From Stentor roeselii (lineage: Eukaryota > Ciliophora > Heterotrichea > Heterotrichida > Stentoridae): a DNA stretch of 64,000 nt. Made by a program: the position numbers and the translations under genes. Shown here piece after piece: positions 20,248 to 30,342 of the stretch (positions are counted from its first letter, which is position 1; every line of letters begins with the position of its first letter). The stretch is taken from NCBI GenBank assembly GCA_006503475.1, contig RSEH01000022.1:153913-217912 (forward strand), given 5' to 3'. The notes beneath the pieces were generated by a model that was not told the DNA's origin, searched no databases, and worked only from the letters and a program-made list of their open reading frames with translations.

Positions 20248-21711
20248 TTAAACAATTAACTTAAAAACCTGGTATTTCAAATTAAGACTAGAAACAATCA
20301 AATATTTCAAAGACCTGCTCATACACAAAGTCCGGATAGCAGAAATTTTGGTATATGTTGAAAGGATTGAACTTTGCTCACCTTTTTCCCTGTTGTTAAT
20401 AAAAATCTTATTCAAATCAGCGAAAATCATCAACGAAGGGCTTGGACTTAAAATCCTGATTTTATTTTTAATCTCAAAAGAAATTTTGCGAGTTGAAAAA
20501 GTTTCCATATCAAGTTGAATCAAAGCCTTGTTAAAAACAATCAAAAATACACTTCTCCCGTCATTAGAAACTGAAAAATCATAAACTAATCTCTGATTAT
20601 CAATGAACTTTACTTCACTTTTTTCATTCCAGATATAAAAGTAAGACTTTTGAGTAAGTCCTGCAAGATTTCTGCCATTTCCAAACAAAGCGATTTTTTT
20701 CAGTTTTCCATTCAAAAATTCAAAAGATTTAATTGCAATTTCTTTTCGTAAGTCCCATAAAATGACTTGAAGGTTGATGTACCCAACAACAAGTCTCAAG
20801 TCATCCTGAGTGACACAAAGTGAAGTGACTTGAGCTGAAGTGTTTCCAAGTCTTTTTACTTCCTGGTCAACTTGCCATACACGAACATCGAATTCTCCAG
20901 TAAAAAAAAATTTCCCTTCATGATCTGAAACTAAAGACAATGTCGAAGTCCTGCCCAGAGATCTTTTCCAGATTTTTCTCTCATTTTTCAAGTCCCAAAG
21001 AGTCAAAGTCAGGTCTCTCGAAGAAAATACTAAAAAATCATCATTTGCTAGAATTAAAAGACGCTCAACTTCACTTTCCAATCCTTGAATTTCTTGAATG
21101 ATAAATTTTTGCTCTATTGACCATATCAACACTTTTTTTTCAAGAGCGATTGCAAGATTATTGCTGAAGTGAAAAGGACGAAAAGAGCTTATCCAAAGAT
21201 TTTCCCCGAAGTTGTATTTGAAGTTATCAAGATTTTTATCTTCTAAGGGGAACTGAAGGTCGAGAATCAAGAGTTCGTTTTCAGATGATTTTGTTATCAG
21301 CCACCTTGAATCGAATGAAATGGAAAAACTGGAAAAGGAGGTCCAGTCTTTTGAGATTTTTGTTAAAAGCTTCAGGGATCTTGTGATAAGGTCGAGGGTG
21401 AAGATTTGATGGTTTTTAAGAGAAATTATTATTGAAGTTGATGTGCTGTTCATATAGGATATTGGGAAATTGAATTTTAGAATTTCTAACATTTTTCCGG
21501 TGTTTGAGTCCCAGAGACATAACTTTTTACCGTCTGTTGCTGTTAAGATTGTTGAGTCTTTCTCGAGGATTTTTAGACAACCTGATTTGTTTTCTTTGAA
21601 AAAGTAAGACTTGGATTCTCGGCAAAGCTTTTTAAATCTTTTGAGTCTTTTTAAGGTGAAACTTTGGTTGATTACTGAAAATTCTTTTATTACCAGACCT
21701 TTGAAATCCAT
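20248..21711 (-). CDS. WD40-repeat beta-propeller protein
   Basis: 487 residues made largely of WD40-like blades: KLCLWDSNTGKML, LLILDLQFP, LTLWDLKNERKIW, DVRVWQVDQEV, LQVILWDLRKEIAIKSF and FYIWNEKSEV are spaced 40-60 residues apart. At least seven blades can be counted, so a single propeller plus a divergent N-terminal segment (about 50 basic residues) is likely. No other domain is visible, so the specific role is unknown; a protein scaffold is inferred. Its stop lies 16 nt before the B-box gene start, and its start is 186 nt from the end of the gene upstream. Confidence 0.78.
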   Translation of the reverse strand: MDFKGLVIKEFSVINQSFTLKRLKRFKKLCRESKSYFFKENKSGCLKILEKDSTILTATDGKKLCLWDSNTGKMLEILKFNFPISYMNSTSTSIIISLKNHQIFTLDLITRSLKLLTKISKDWTSFSSFSISFDSRWLITKSSENELLILDLQFPLEDKNLDNFKYNFGENLWISSFRPFHFSNNLAIALEKKVLIWSIEQKFIIQEIQGLESEVERLLILANDDFLVFSSRDLTLTLWDLKNERKIWKRSLGRTSTLSLVSDHEGKFFFTGEFDVRVWQVDQEVKRLGNTSAQVTSLCVTQDDLRLVVGYINLQVILWDLRKEIAIKSFEFLNGKLKKIALFGNGRNLAGLTQKSYFYIWNEKSEVKFIDNQRLVYDFSVSNDGRSVFLIVFNKALIQLDMETFSTRKISFEIKNKIRILSPSPSLMIFADLNKIFINNREKGEQSSILSTYTKISAIRTLCMSRSLKYLIVSSLNLKYQVFKLIV

Positions 21712-21897
21712 TTTATTTTTAGATTTTGCTTTTTTTTAAACGATTTATTTGGGGTGGTTGAGATATGAAAAACAAATCATATACACCCTAGCATTAATTC
21801 AATCTTTACCAATACTAAAAAAATTACCATATTTCATAAAATCAACCAACCTCCCAATCATAATTTATTATCAAAAAGATCCTCAAAACACCTCACC

Positions 21898-22686
21898 TCA
21901 AATCAAATTTTCAAACAATCTTCTAACAAGTGGATCATTGACTTCATCAACCAACTGCCCCAAATCCTGCGCCTGATAAAAACATCTAGTCTCCTCACCC
22001 CGATTAAAAAAAACCCACTGCAAAGTAACAATAGCCCTAGGCCAGGAATCATCAATACTAAAAGTCCACAACTTACAAACATCCTGAGTAAAATCAAAAG
22101 CAACTTTATGATTATTCGGTGAAATACTCAAACAGCCACTTTTAAAATGCATGGACATATACTCAAGTCTAAACTCCTCAAACTTCACTCCTCCATTCTG
22201 GATTTCTCTAACACCCTGAATAGGAAGAATGCAGGAAGGTATATGTTTAACTTTTCTTCCATTGGTAAATCCAGTGATAGCCCAGGCGTGGTTTACCAGA
22301 TTTAAAACCTGTCCTTTCTAAATGTTTTTTACGTGTTTCAGTTCAGACAAGTCGCTTACCACCCAAAAGAAGTCAATTTCTTGGGGAATCGGAAAATTCA
22401 TTCGTTTTGAGATCCATTCGCCTTTCTTGTTTGGAGGAGGGTAAGTGTAGTAAGACTCTTCGCAACTTTGAAGAACTTGATGCACTCTCTCCGGAAAGTT
22501 CAGCAAGTCGCCGTTAATACGCACGATGCAGAGAGGGTCTGAATGGAACTTACCACCGTATGGGTAGTTTTCTCCGTAGTACGCTAGTGTTGGGATCTTG
22601 TAAAAACCTAGGTTTAGGTCGAAGATTTCTTCGATCTTCTCGTTGGAGAGAGATAAGTGGAAATAAGGACCTGGCTCTTTTTTCAT
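21898..22686 (-). CDS. unrecognised 257-residue protein, 2 exons
   Basis: Exon 1 is 22686-22333 and exon 2 is 22317-21898, joined across a 15-nt intron (22318-22332) that carries an in-frame TAG. The product has no signal peptide or membrane segment. Visible features are a Gly/Tyr-rich segment (YYGENYPYGG), a YTYPPPNKKGEW stretch, and several beta-like strands with Trp (FFWVVSD, HAWAITGF, CKLWTFSIDDSWPR, LQWVFFN). I do not recognise the family. The continuity of frame and codon bias across the intron support a real gene. Confidence 0.7.
22318..22332 (-). other. 15-nt spliceosomal intron
   Basis: gtaaaaaacatttag on the minus strand, A at position 10; removes an in-frame TAG. Confidence 0.8.
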
Positions 22687-23220
22687 TATGGATTAGAGAT
22701 TTTTGAAGATTAGGATTAGATTGATTGGAAATGGTTGGGTTTTGAAGAGGGTTAGGATTTTTAGGGGTTTTTTATGGAATATTAAGATATTCAGTTTTCT
22801 TTTATTTTTCATGAAGGCTTATTGGTTGATTTTCTATGAATTGTGAAAATTTTTATTATTTATATGAAAGAAGTTTTAATTATTATTTGCAATGAGTGGA
22901 ATAAGATTTCTTTGTTATACTATTATTTAAAACTAGCTCATTTTATTGAAAAGGAAAGCTTCTGGCATTACTCTGAAAAACCAGTTGATTCATATGCCAA
23001 AATAATTCTGATAAAAAAATAATTGAAAACCCACAAACTAAAAATAGCACCTTTCTCAAGTTCCATATATCGATTTTAATATTGCTGTCTTCCCTCACCT
23101 TTCCCCTAATCCTCCAAAAAGATTCATCCCTTCCCAAGCCATCAACTGCACCTTTTCCATTCAAATCTCTTTCATTCCAGTCATCCTTGCCTCATTCATA
23201 GGTTTAAACCATTCATATAA
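22687..23220. promoter_or_regulatory. divergent intergenic region
   Basis: 534 bp between divergent starts. The left part is G/T-rich and the right part C/T-rich on the plus strand. It ends catataa directly before ATG 23221. An ORF on the minus strand here is judged spurious. Confidence 0.4.
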
Positions 23221-24264
23221 ATGAGTGCAGTGCTTGACCGATCCCTAATGGAACTGTGGAGATCAGTATACCAATCAAACCCTTCCTCGTTCAATGTGCG
23301 TCTCGAAGAGACGCGCCATAGAGAAGTAGCTCCTTACCATGTGATGCTGAACACATCCGCCCCTGCTTCAGCGTCATCAATTACGAACACCACTTTTAGC
23401 AACTTTGACGATAGTCAGAGCAAACTGGGGGATGAAAGCAACGTCATCTGTTGGGTTGACTTTGACAATGAAGAAATCTCTAAAGAAAAACCAAGTGAGG
23501 AGTCGAAAGAGATCTGTGATGAAGAAGTTGGAGATTCTTACCACCCACTTTATGTGAATCCGACACCATGGGTAGAGGGTCAATGCCTTCTAGCCTTATT
23601 CCCAGACGAATGTCTTCCGCAAGCAGTAAGCACAGAACTTCTAACCCTCGCAATGAACATCTTCCGTCTCTCTAAAAACCCTCACCTAAGACTAGGCTAC
23701 GATTCCCTCGGAGCGAATTCCGACATAAACCATCTTCACTTCAACGTTTTATTCACAGACCGTTTCGGTCCTCTTCCCGTAGAAAAGGCTGACCGGAAGC
23801 TTCTGATCGAGTCTTCACTTCAGCACAAAAAGCCCGACGAAATAAACATGTTCAGCATCGGTGTTCGTTTGTTCGAACTCACTTACCCCGCGAAGTGTTT
23901 ACTAATCACCCCTGCCTGTGTGATTGACGAAAGCAACGTCAGCGACGGTACTGAAAGTGTTGGAAACGTGACAGGAATGGTCGTGAACCACTTGATTGAG
24001 AAAAACGTGCCTCATTCCTTGTACATCGCAGGGGACAAGCTCGAGGTTTACATCTTTCCAAGAGCCTTTCAAACTGACTTCTCAGTCAGCAAGGCAAGTT
24101 TCTTGGACATGGCAGGAGTCGTCTGTTCGCACTCGGAACAGTTCTTTGGAAGTGCCGGTCATGGCGATATTGATGGCTTTTTGAATAACATCGCTGCCAG
24201 TCAGGCGGACTGGGCAGAGGCGACTGGGTACATAACGCAATTACTAGCTAAGCTATATAATTAG
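23221..24264 (+). CDS. GDP-sugar phosphorylase-like protein (GDPGP1/VTC2 family, HIT superfamily)
   Basis: 347 residues. The block RLGYDSLGANSDINHLHFNV matches the VTC2/GDPGP1 signature around the HIT-type catalytic histidines (typical form: GYNSLGA...INHLHFQ). Enzymes of this family cleave GDP-hexoses by phosphorolysis, through a His-nucleotidyl intermediate, releasing GDP and hexose-1-phosphate; they act in the cytosol. A preceding segment (NPTPWVEGQCLLALFPDE) and later strands (HSLYIAGDKLEVYIFPRA) fit the same fold. The last position of the H-x-H-x-Q/H motif is Asn here, so activity or substrate could differ. The insert at residues 50-110 is acidic and unstructured. Confidence 0.72.
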   Translation: MSAVLDRSLMELWRSVYQSNPSSFNVRLEETRHREVAPYHVMLNTSAPASASSITNTTFSNFDDSQSKLGDESNVICWVDFDNEEISKEKPSEESKEICDEEVGDSYHPLYVNPTPWVEGQCLLALFPDECLPQAVSTELLTLAMNIFRLSKNPHLRLGYDSLGANSDINHLHFNVLFTDRFGPLPVEKADRKLLIESSLQHKKPDEINMFSIGVRLFELTYPAKCLLITPACVIDESNVSDGTESVGNVTGMVVNHLIEKNVPHSLYIAGDKLEVYIFPRAFQTDFSVSKASFLDMAGVVCSHSEQFFGSAGHGDIDGFLNNIAASQADWAEATGYITQLLAKLYN

Positions 24265-24287
24265 ATAGGAATATTTTATATTTGAAT

Positions 24288-25049
24288 ATGGACAGACAAC
24301 AGAATCATTGGACGTCAAATACTTACCCGTCTCCACCTTTGCCTCAAGCGGGGTTTACCGGGTTTTATCCTCAAGTGCAGAATATTCAGAACTTTCAAAA
24401 TACTCAAAATTTCTTGGGTAATGGAGTACCTCATTTTCAAGGACTTTCTGAAGATATTAACTCACATGATGCCCAGCAACTTCAAAGATGGGCTAATTGG
24501 GTTAAGTTCGTTGCTGCTTTCATGGCGATTAAAGCTATTTTATCTATTATTTCTGTCGGGTTTCAAATGACTTTTGCTCAGAATGCCAGTGAAATGGATT
24601 TGCTTAGTCAGGTGCTGTTTGTTTTGATTTTATTTTTTGTTGTTGGACTCATTGGGTATCGAGTCGGGAATAGAAAGTCAGCTGCTGGAGCGAAGTTTTA
24701 TATTTTTTGTATTTTGACTTATGTGGTGGTTGAAGGACTTTGGATTGTTAATTTTACTGGGGATATTGTGAAGAGTGTCTGCAGAGAATCTGATGTTAGG
24801 ACTGAGGGGCAGTCAGAAAGTAAGTGCTTTGATGAGATTTATACTACTGCTTGCACTTTTATTGGAATTGGTTATATTCTGGTCAGTTTGGGTGTCTGTG
24901 CTCCTGTCATTTGGTGTCCTTATAAGATGTATAAACATGCTAAGGCGGTTGAGAGATTTAATACTAGAAGACTTCAGAATATGTCGGGCGAGACTGGCCA
25001 TTTTCAGGTGTTTGGGTTTCATCCGGTCTTGGGAACGCCTGTTAGTTAA
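24288..25049 (+). CDS. four-helix membrane protein, tandem family member 1
   Basis: Start chosen at ATG 24288 (MDRQQNHWTS) because paralogue 2 starts MDRNASQWTQ; 253 residues. A Gln/Asn/Pro-rich cytosolic N-terminus (about 60 residues, with NIQNFQNTQNF) is followed by the block QRWANWVKF and four membrane helices (near residues 70-90, 105-125, 138-160 and 195-220). Then comes CPYKMYKHAK and a C-terminal motif GFHPVLGTPVS. The same order and end motif occur in the genes at 27679 and 28499. I do not recognise a known family; it looks ciliate-specific. It starts 23 nt after the phosphorylase gene. Confidence 0.75.
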   Translation: MDRQQNHWTSNTYPSPPLPQAGFTGFYPQVQNIQNFQNTQNFLGNGVPHFQGLSEDINSHDAQQLQRWANWVKFVAAFMAIKAILSIISVGFQMTFAQNASEMDLLSQVLFVLILFFVVGLIGYRVGNRKSAAGAKFYIFCILTYVVVEGLWIVNFTGDIVKSVCRESDVRTEGQSESKCFDEIYTTACTFIGIGYILVSLGVCAPVIWCPYKMYKHAKAVERFNTRRLQNMSGETGHFQVFGFHPVLGTPVS

Positions 25050-26479
25050 TTAGTTATTATGGTTTTTAGAGATCATTAGGAAAATATTTATTATCTTGAA
25101 GAGTTTATGTTTGTTATTGGTTAATTTTAAAGATTATTATATTTGTTGAGATAGAAGTTTTTTTTCAATTTTTCTGAAAACTTATGTGCTTTTGAATTAT
25201 GAGGAATATTTCAGGTGTTTTTGAATATTGAAATGATTTAATCATTATGATCTAAGTAAATGCAAGGAGTGAAAATGATAATAATATTATGCTTTAGAGT
25301 TTGAATAAAATATAAATATAAAACTATAAGATAGAATAGAATATCAAAAGAATAATTGAAAGTTCAATGATACAAATAGTTGCAGAATAATAATGAATGT
25401 AGGTGGATCAATAATAGAAAAAATAAGATGATATAACCATTATTATAGGATTATTCAATAATATAATTAAAAGGCTCGCTGAAAAAAATAAAAAATATAA
25501 TACAATAAATATAATATGATTTCAGCTAAAATGATTTGAATGTGAAGAGTAAATATTCTTAATAGATTCAGAATAAAATTGAGATATCGATGATAAACAC
25601 GGAATTTTAACAAAACAAGAGGATCAAGATGATTAGACACATTAATTATCATTATGTATAATAGATCTAAACAGAAATATAGAAGGATCAATTGTTAAAA
25701 TATCAAATGAAGAATATATGAATTTACCCCTCAATTTTAATTAATAAAGACAAAGAAAATTTCAAGAAATAAAATATTAATTTTTACAGAGAAGAATCGC
25801 TCTTACCAATAAACGAGAATGAAGCACATAATGTATATATGAAAGTCGATCAACTGAAAAGAAACTGTGACGAATCAAAGTAAGCCAACAAGAAAAAATT
25901 CAATAATTAAACGATTTCCAAATTTAAAAAATAGTAAGCGAACTTAAAAAAGCGAAGGATACTTGATTAATAGATTACAAAAATTCAACAGTTTCCAAAA
26001 TTAACAGAATTATGACTTTTATCAATAATTCTTATATTAATGCATCTACATATAATCGCATACAAAAAGGCTATAACATTTGATCAAATAAAAAGCAATG
26101 AATAAATATTTATTGAATAGCCCAAGTTTTTAATATCAATTATTTCATTATACTAATGTTTCTAAATTATAAAAACAGTATATAATAAATATAAAATCAC
26201 CCAATTTTATTTTACCAATCAGCTAAGCAGTAGTGACAGAATTCAGGATATAAATCATCAGCTGGAAATTTTTTCTTCAATGCTAAGGTTATCAAAAATA
26301 GCTTGATGCCTATTCTGGTTAAAAATAGTTGTCCTTGTTATTACTTGAATCATTTTTGTGATATATTATTACTAAAAAATACCCATCTTATCATTCTTTT
26401 TCTTTTGTGTTCAAATGATTAATCATTAAGTATAAATTTGTTTATTGGAAAACTAAAAAGATGATTTAAGGAAAGTGAT

Positions 26480-26630
26480 TATTTTGTTTTTCTTCATTTG
26501 CATCAAAGTTACAAGAACTTCAATGTCACAAAAGATTAAAGAAAATAAGCTACCAGAATATGACTTTTCGAAAACTTATGGCAAGGGAGTTGATTTTCAT
26601 CCTGTTCTGAGTTTTCTGTTAGTTTTTCAT
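26480..26630 (+). pseudogene. remnant 3' end of the four-helix membrane protein family
   Basis: Translating around 26533-26625 gives SYQNM, TYG, KGVDFHPVL, which aligns with SYQNM, NTYVQ, GVGFQPVM of the gene at 27679 and GFHPVLG of the gene at 24288. Just upstream, a T-rich stretch matches the last membrane helix (ttattttgtt...ttcatttgcat) of the gene at 28499. The N-terminal three quarters are not recognisable, and the frame upstream is broken by stops. It is a decayed or partial copy. Confidence 0.6.
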
Positions 26631-27090
26631 TCGAAGTAATTAAATTTCCAGCCTAGCCTGATTATAATCGATATTTATAAATAAGTAACAATAAGTACTC
26701 TCTTAAATTTGGGAGTATACTCATAACTCAAATCATTCTTATAAGTTAATAATAATTATAGTGACTTTGGATAATGATTTCACTCAGGTTTGAAATATTT
26801 TAATGAATTTCCCTTAGATATGGCCTAATCTTATTAGATGTATCGAGAAATGGCAGACTATAGTGAAAGCGAAAGAGATTAAAATAAAGGCAACTATGAG
26901 GATTTATTATGTAAAACATAATCTGATCAATAATACAAGTGAAGATTTTGATTTCATTTGTATAAATTCAAAGTGAAACTTGAAAATATTGAAAAACCTT
27001 TAAAAAAGTTTTCGTGCAAAGATTGATCACTTGATTATATTGAATATTAAAATTTATTGTTTTTTATAATACAATATTTAAGGTAATTTT

Positions 27091-27150
27091 TAGATACAGC
27101 CATCATGTTGAAATAATATTTACATACAGCCATCATGTTGAAATAATATT
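27091..27150. repeat. two-copy 30-bp direct tandem repeat
   Basis: 27091-27120 and 27121-27150 are identical except for position 4 (g/c). The first 7 bases of a third copy follow (to 27157). Core: acagccatcatgttgaaat. Confidence 0.85.
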
Positions 27151-27678
27151 TAGATAGATGGAGTTGATTTATATATATTTTTCAAGTATTTTTCAATTAT
27201 CTATGAGATATTACCTAAAACTTACACTTCTAAGACATTATGTGAAGCCTAATATTATAAGAAATCATTCATAAATAAAATAAGTAATAAACTAATACCC
27301 ATGATCAGAATTATCTTCGTGAACTTAGCAGTTCATTCAAGTGCTCCAAAACATAATTTTCGAAAGTATGCCAATCAAAAGATTTTTATGCTTGAGGAAC
27401 TTGGATCGCAATTTTCTAGTAGAGAAAAAATTAGTTGATTTTATATTATTTTCGTCTAAGTTCTATATTAACTATCTTTAAACTCCTAAACAACTTTCAT
27501 TCATCAAAGTGAAACTTTTGATCCTTTTCAAAACTAATTTTCTAAAACTTAGAATACATTTTGTTATTATTCTTTATGATGCCGCATCGGGGAAGGTTTC
27601 AGAGCCTTCTTCAAAAGACTAAAGAAAGTCTATACGTCGGACATGGGATTTGACTAAGAATTTTTCCACATATAAATA

Positions 27679-28410
27679 ATGGATAGAAATGCTTCTCAAT
27701 GGACTCAGCCAGTCCAAGCTCAGCCAACTCCACTTTATCCATCTTTGTTATCTCCAAGTCTCCAGACCGAAAACATTTATCCTCAATCTGGGCAGATCCA
27801 AAATCATCAAAATCTTCAACACTTTCTAATCCCTCATCAGCCATTATATCAGTTCCCAAACAGTGAAAATAGCATTAAGAATGCAGAGGATCAGCTTAAA
27901 ATATCTATGACGGTTTATAGGCTCATTGCATTAGGATTGTTTCCAATCGTATTTTCTAGGCTTGTTTATGTTATTATTGATTGGGTACGTTATATGCATC
28001 CAGGTTACCCTTATAGATTAATTGTCTTATTACTCCTTTTAATTTTAAGTGCAATCGATTTAATCTTTATGGGAAAATTTCAGCCGGGTTATAATTTCAA
28101 GTACTACTTCTTGCTTATTGTAAAAAATTTAGTATTTGATATAATTGCTATTTATGTTGACTTTGTGAATCATTTTCGGAAAAAAGTAACAAGTGGAAGT
28201 GATCATGTTGAAGATAGTGATTATTTAGTGTTGCTTCTTATTGGAGCTTATATGAGTCATCATATAATCGTCTTTTCAACTGCATTTAAAGTTCATAAGC
28301 ATTCAAAAGAAGTCGAAAAGTTGAAAGCAAGAAGTTATCAGAATATGGGTTTGATGAATACTTATGTTCAGGGGGTTGGATTTCAGCCTGTTATGGGAAT
28401 CCCCTGTTAG
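27679..28410 (+). CDS. four-helix membrane protein, tandem family member 2
   Basis: 243 residues. The N-terminus (MDRNASQWTQ, then a Gln/Pro-rich region with QIQNHQNLQHF) and the C-terminal motif GFQPVMGIPC match the first paralogue. The four membrane helices (near residues 80-102, 112-132, 145-165 and 188-210) are more diverged. It lacks the RWANWVKF block, and its helix 4 boundary reads FKVHKHSKEVEKLKARSYQNM in place of CPYKMYKHAK. It ends in a single Cys where the paralogues end VS. TATAAATA stands directly before the ATG. Function unknown. Confidence 0.75.
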   Translation: MDRNASQWTQPVQAQPTPLYPSLLSPSLQTENIYPQSGQIQNHQNLQHFLIPHQPLYQFPNSENSIKNAEDQLKISMTVYRLIALGLFPIVFSRLVYVIIDWVRYMHPGYPYRLIVLLLLLILSAIDLIFMGKFQPGYNFKYYFLLIVKNLVFDIIAIYVDFVNHFRKKVTSGSDHVEDSDYLVLLLIGAYMSHHIIVFSTAFKVHKHSKEVEKLKARSYQNMGLMNTYVQGVGFQPVMGIPC

Positions 28411-28498
28411 TTAGTTATTTAGATAATTAGGATCTTCTCTTTATTTGATTTGAATTGAATTTTCTATAAAAAATTAATGATTCGTATTGTCTTTATAA

Positions 28499-29275
28499 AT
28501 GGAAACTCAAATGCAGAACTTGAATCAGTCTTCACAATTCGCACGTTTTCAGCCATCCTTAGTTTCAGCTGTACCTGTGCAATCGCCTTTCACTCCATCC
28601 GGATTTCAAAATGGAAATCATTACCCTTATCAGAATCATCAAAATATGCACAGGTATCATCTAGTGCAAGAAGAATCCCGTCTGTATCACCAACAACAAG
28701 TGCAAAGATGGGCAAATTGGGTAAAATTTATAGCTGTGTTTATAATAATCAAGAATCTTATGTCAATTTTTATAATGGCAGCAGAATTATTATTCACGAA
28801 GGTAAATACGACTACTAAAAACATGTTATTGCCAAATTTTCTTGAATCATGTTCATTTGTGTTGGTGGGAATGATTGGGTTCAGGGTATCATTGCAAAAA
28901 ACAGTGAAAGGAGCCAAGGTTTATATTTTTACCTTAATTTTGTTGATTCTTGTTGAATTTCTTTACGCTGTTTTTGTTGTTGAAGATATTATTGATTATT
29001 TATGTGAAGATGGAATAATGAGTGCGATTTATGGGTCTTATGGAGATAAAGTGTGTGATGATAAGAAGCTCTATATGATTACTCAAGTATTTACTATTTT
29101 TCTTTATGTTATTTTGTTCATTTGCATTATGGTCCCGATTATTTGTTGTCCTTACAAAATGATCAAGCATACGAAAATAATTGAAAGTAGTCGGCTAAGT
29201 AGAGAGGAGTCTCATTCAACTGAACATTTCCAGAGTTTTGGATTTAATCCTGTTATAGGAAGGCAAGTTAGTTAA
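28499..29275 (+). CDS. four-helix membrane protein, tandem family member 3
   Basis: 258 residues. The Gln-rich N-terminus (METQMQNLNQ, YQNHQNMHRYH), QRWANWVKF block, four hydrophobic helices (near 78-98, 112-130, 142-163 and 195-218), CCPYKMIKHTK and the end motif GFNPVIGRQVS make it the close partner of the gene at 24288. It starts 88 nt after paralogue 2, and ctttataa immediately precedes the ATG. An acidic, Cys-containing loop (CEDGIMSAIYGSYGDKVCDD) lies between helices 3 and 4, as in paralogue 1, suggesting a disulphide in the outside or luminal loop. Confidence 0.75.
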   Translation: METQMQNLNQSSQFARFQPSLVSAVPVQSPFTPSGFQNGNHYPYQNHQNMHRYHLVQEESRLYHQQQVQRWANWVKFIAVFIIIKNLMSIFIMAAELLFTKVNTTTKNMLLPNFLESCSFVLVGMIGFRVSLQKTVKGAKVYIFTLILLILVEFLYAVFVVEDIIDYLCEDGIMSAIYGSYGDKVCDDKKLYMITQVFTIFLYVILFICIMVPIICCPYKMIKHTKIIESSRLSREESHSTEHFQSFGFNPVIGRQVS

Positions 29276-30342
29276 GATTGTTATTAAATCAATTAGGATT
29301 AGATGATTCTTTTGTTTTATGAGAGATTTTTCGTTATTTATAAAGATTGAGTTGGGATTAAGGATTTTATGATTAGCTTGGTTATTTTGATAGTGTTTAA
29401 GATTTAGTAGAAATAACTTTCGTTTTATTCACTATTAAACAATGAATGAAATTTTATAAATTTAATTGGAAATATGAAGTCAAGTGATTTAAAAATCAAT
29501 ATAGTAATTTTATTATGCAAATAAATCATATCGAATATATCCCTTCTAATATAGTAACTATGAATTCTCCTCTACTTAGACGATTACCTCATTAGCATTA
29601 TCACACAATGATTAACCTTGCACAGAACATTAAATCTTTAATTTATTAAACTTCTGATTTTATTTGAGAGTCTTCAGATATTAAACTCTTGTTGATATCA
29701 GAGAAAATTCTGTTAAAACAGCATCTTTTCAAGAAAGACCTTCATTGATTTAAATCATTCAATATATTTGCCTACAGTTTTGAATTCTTTACTGCATTCC
29801 TTTAAGATAATCTGCAAGTTTCATAAGAAATACGACCTCCAATGGAGAGAACATTATTATGTGAAGGGTCTTAAGACAATATTAAGTAAATAAAGGATGA
29901 GCAAAGATAATATATGACTTAAGTGAAGAAGTAAAGACAATATTAATCATTCAAATAGTAATTTCGATTAGTTCTGAATATTATTGCAAAGAATAATTAA
30001 TCAGAATTGAAAATTGATTTCAAAAGAAAAAGTGCTGAACTATCTCTAATGCACAAGAATAACATAAAATAATTATTTTTCCCTATATGATTATATCATT
30101 TTCGTTTAAACATTGAGATGCTAATATATTAAAAATTTCAAAAAAATGATGAACAGCAGCAAGAATGAAAAGAAGAAGAAAATTCCCTTAACCACAGCCT
30201 AGCCTGATCGGCTAAAGAACCTAACCTCAACTGGTAAACCAATCCAGAAACCTACAAATAGAATTAAAAACCATACCCCCATAAAATTAATACATTCAAA
30301 CAAATAATCCAATTAAATTCATTCTCTCACCAATTCTCATCA
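29276..30342. other. 1.07-kb AT-rich gap, no gene seen
   Basis: Lies 3' of paralogue 3 and 3' of the coiled-coil gene (convergent). No ORF, RNA or clear repeat is supported. Confidence 0.4.

Larger units (their letters stand above)
25050..27678. other. 2.6-kb AT-rich region between tandem paralogues
   Basis: Mostly A/T with no complete gene. It holds a decayed copy of the neighbouring family (about 26480-26630), a two-copy 30-bp direct repeat (27091-27150) and a small GC-richer patch just before the next gene (about 27575-27660). No tRNA signature was found. Confidence 0.5.

Noticed and set aside
22943-23164. Minus-strand ORF of 73 residues with a hydrophobic stretch
   Set aside because: It lies in a divergent promoter region, has base composition like spacer, no homology signal and no matching intron or start context.
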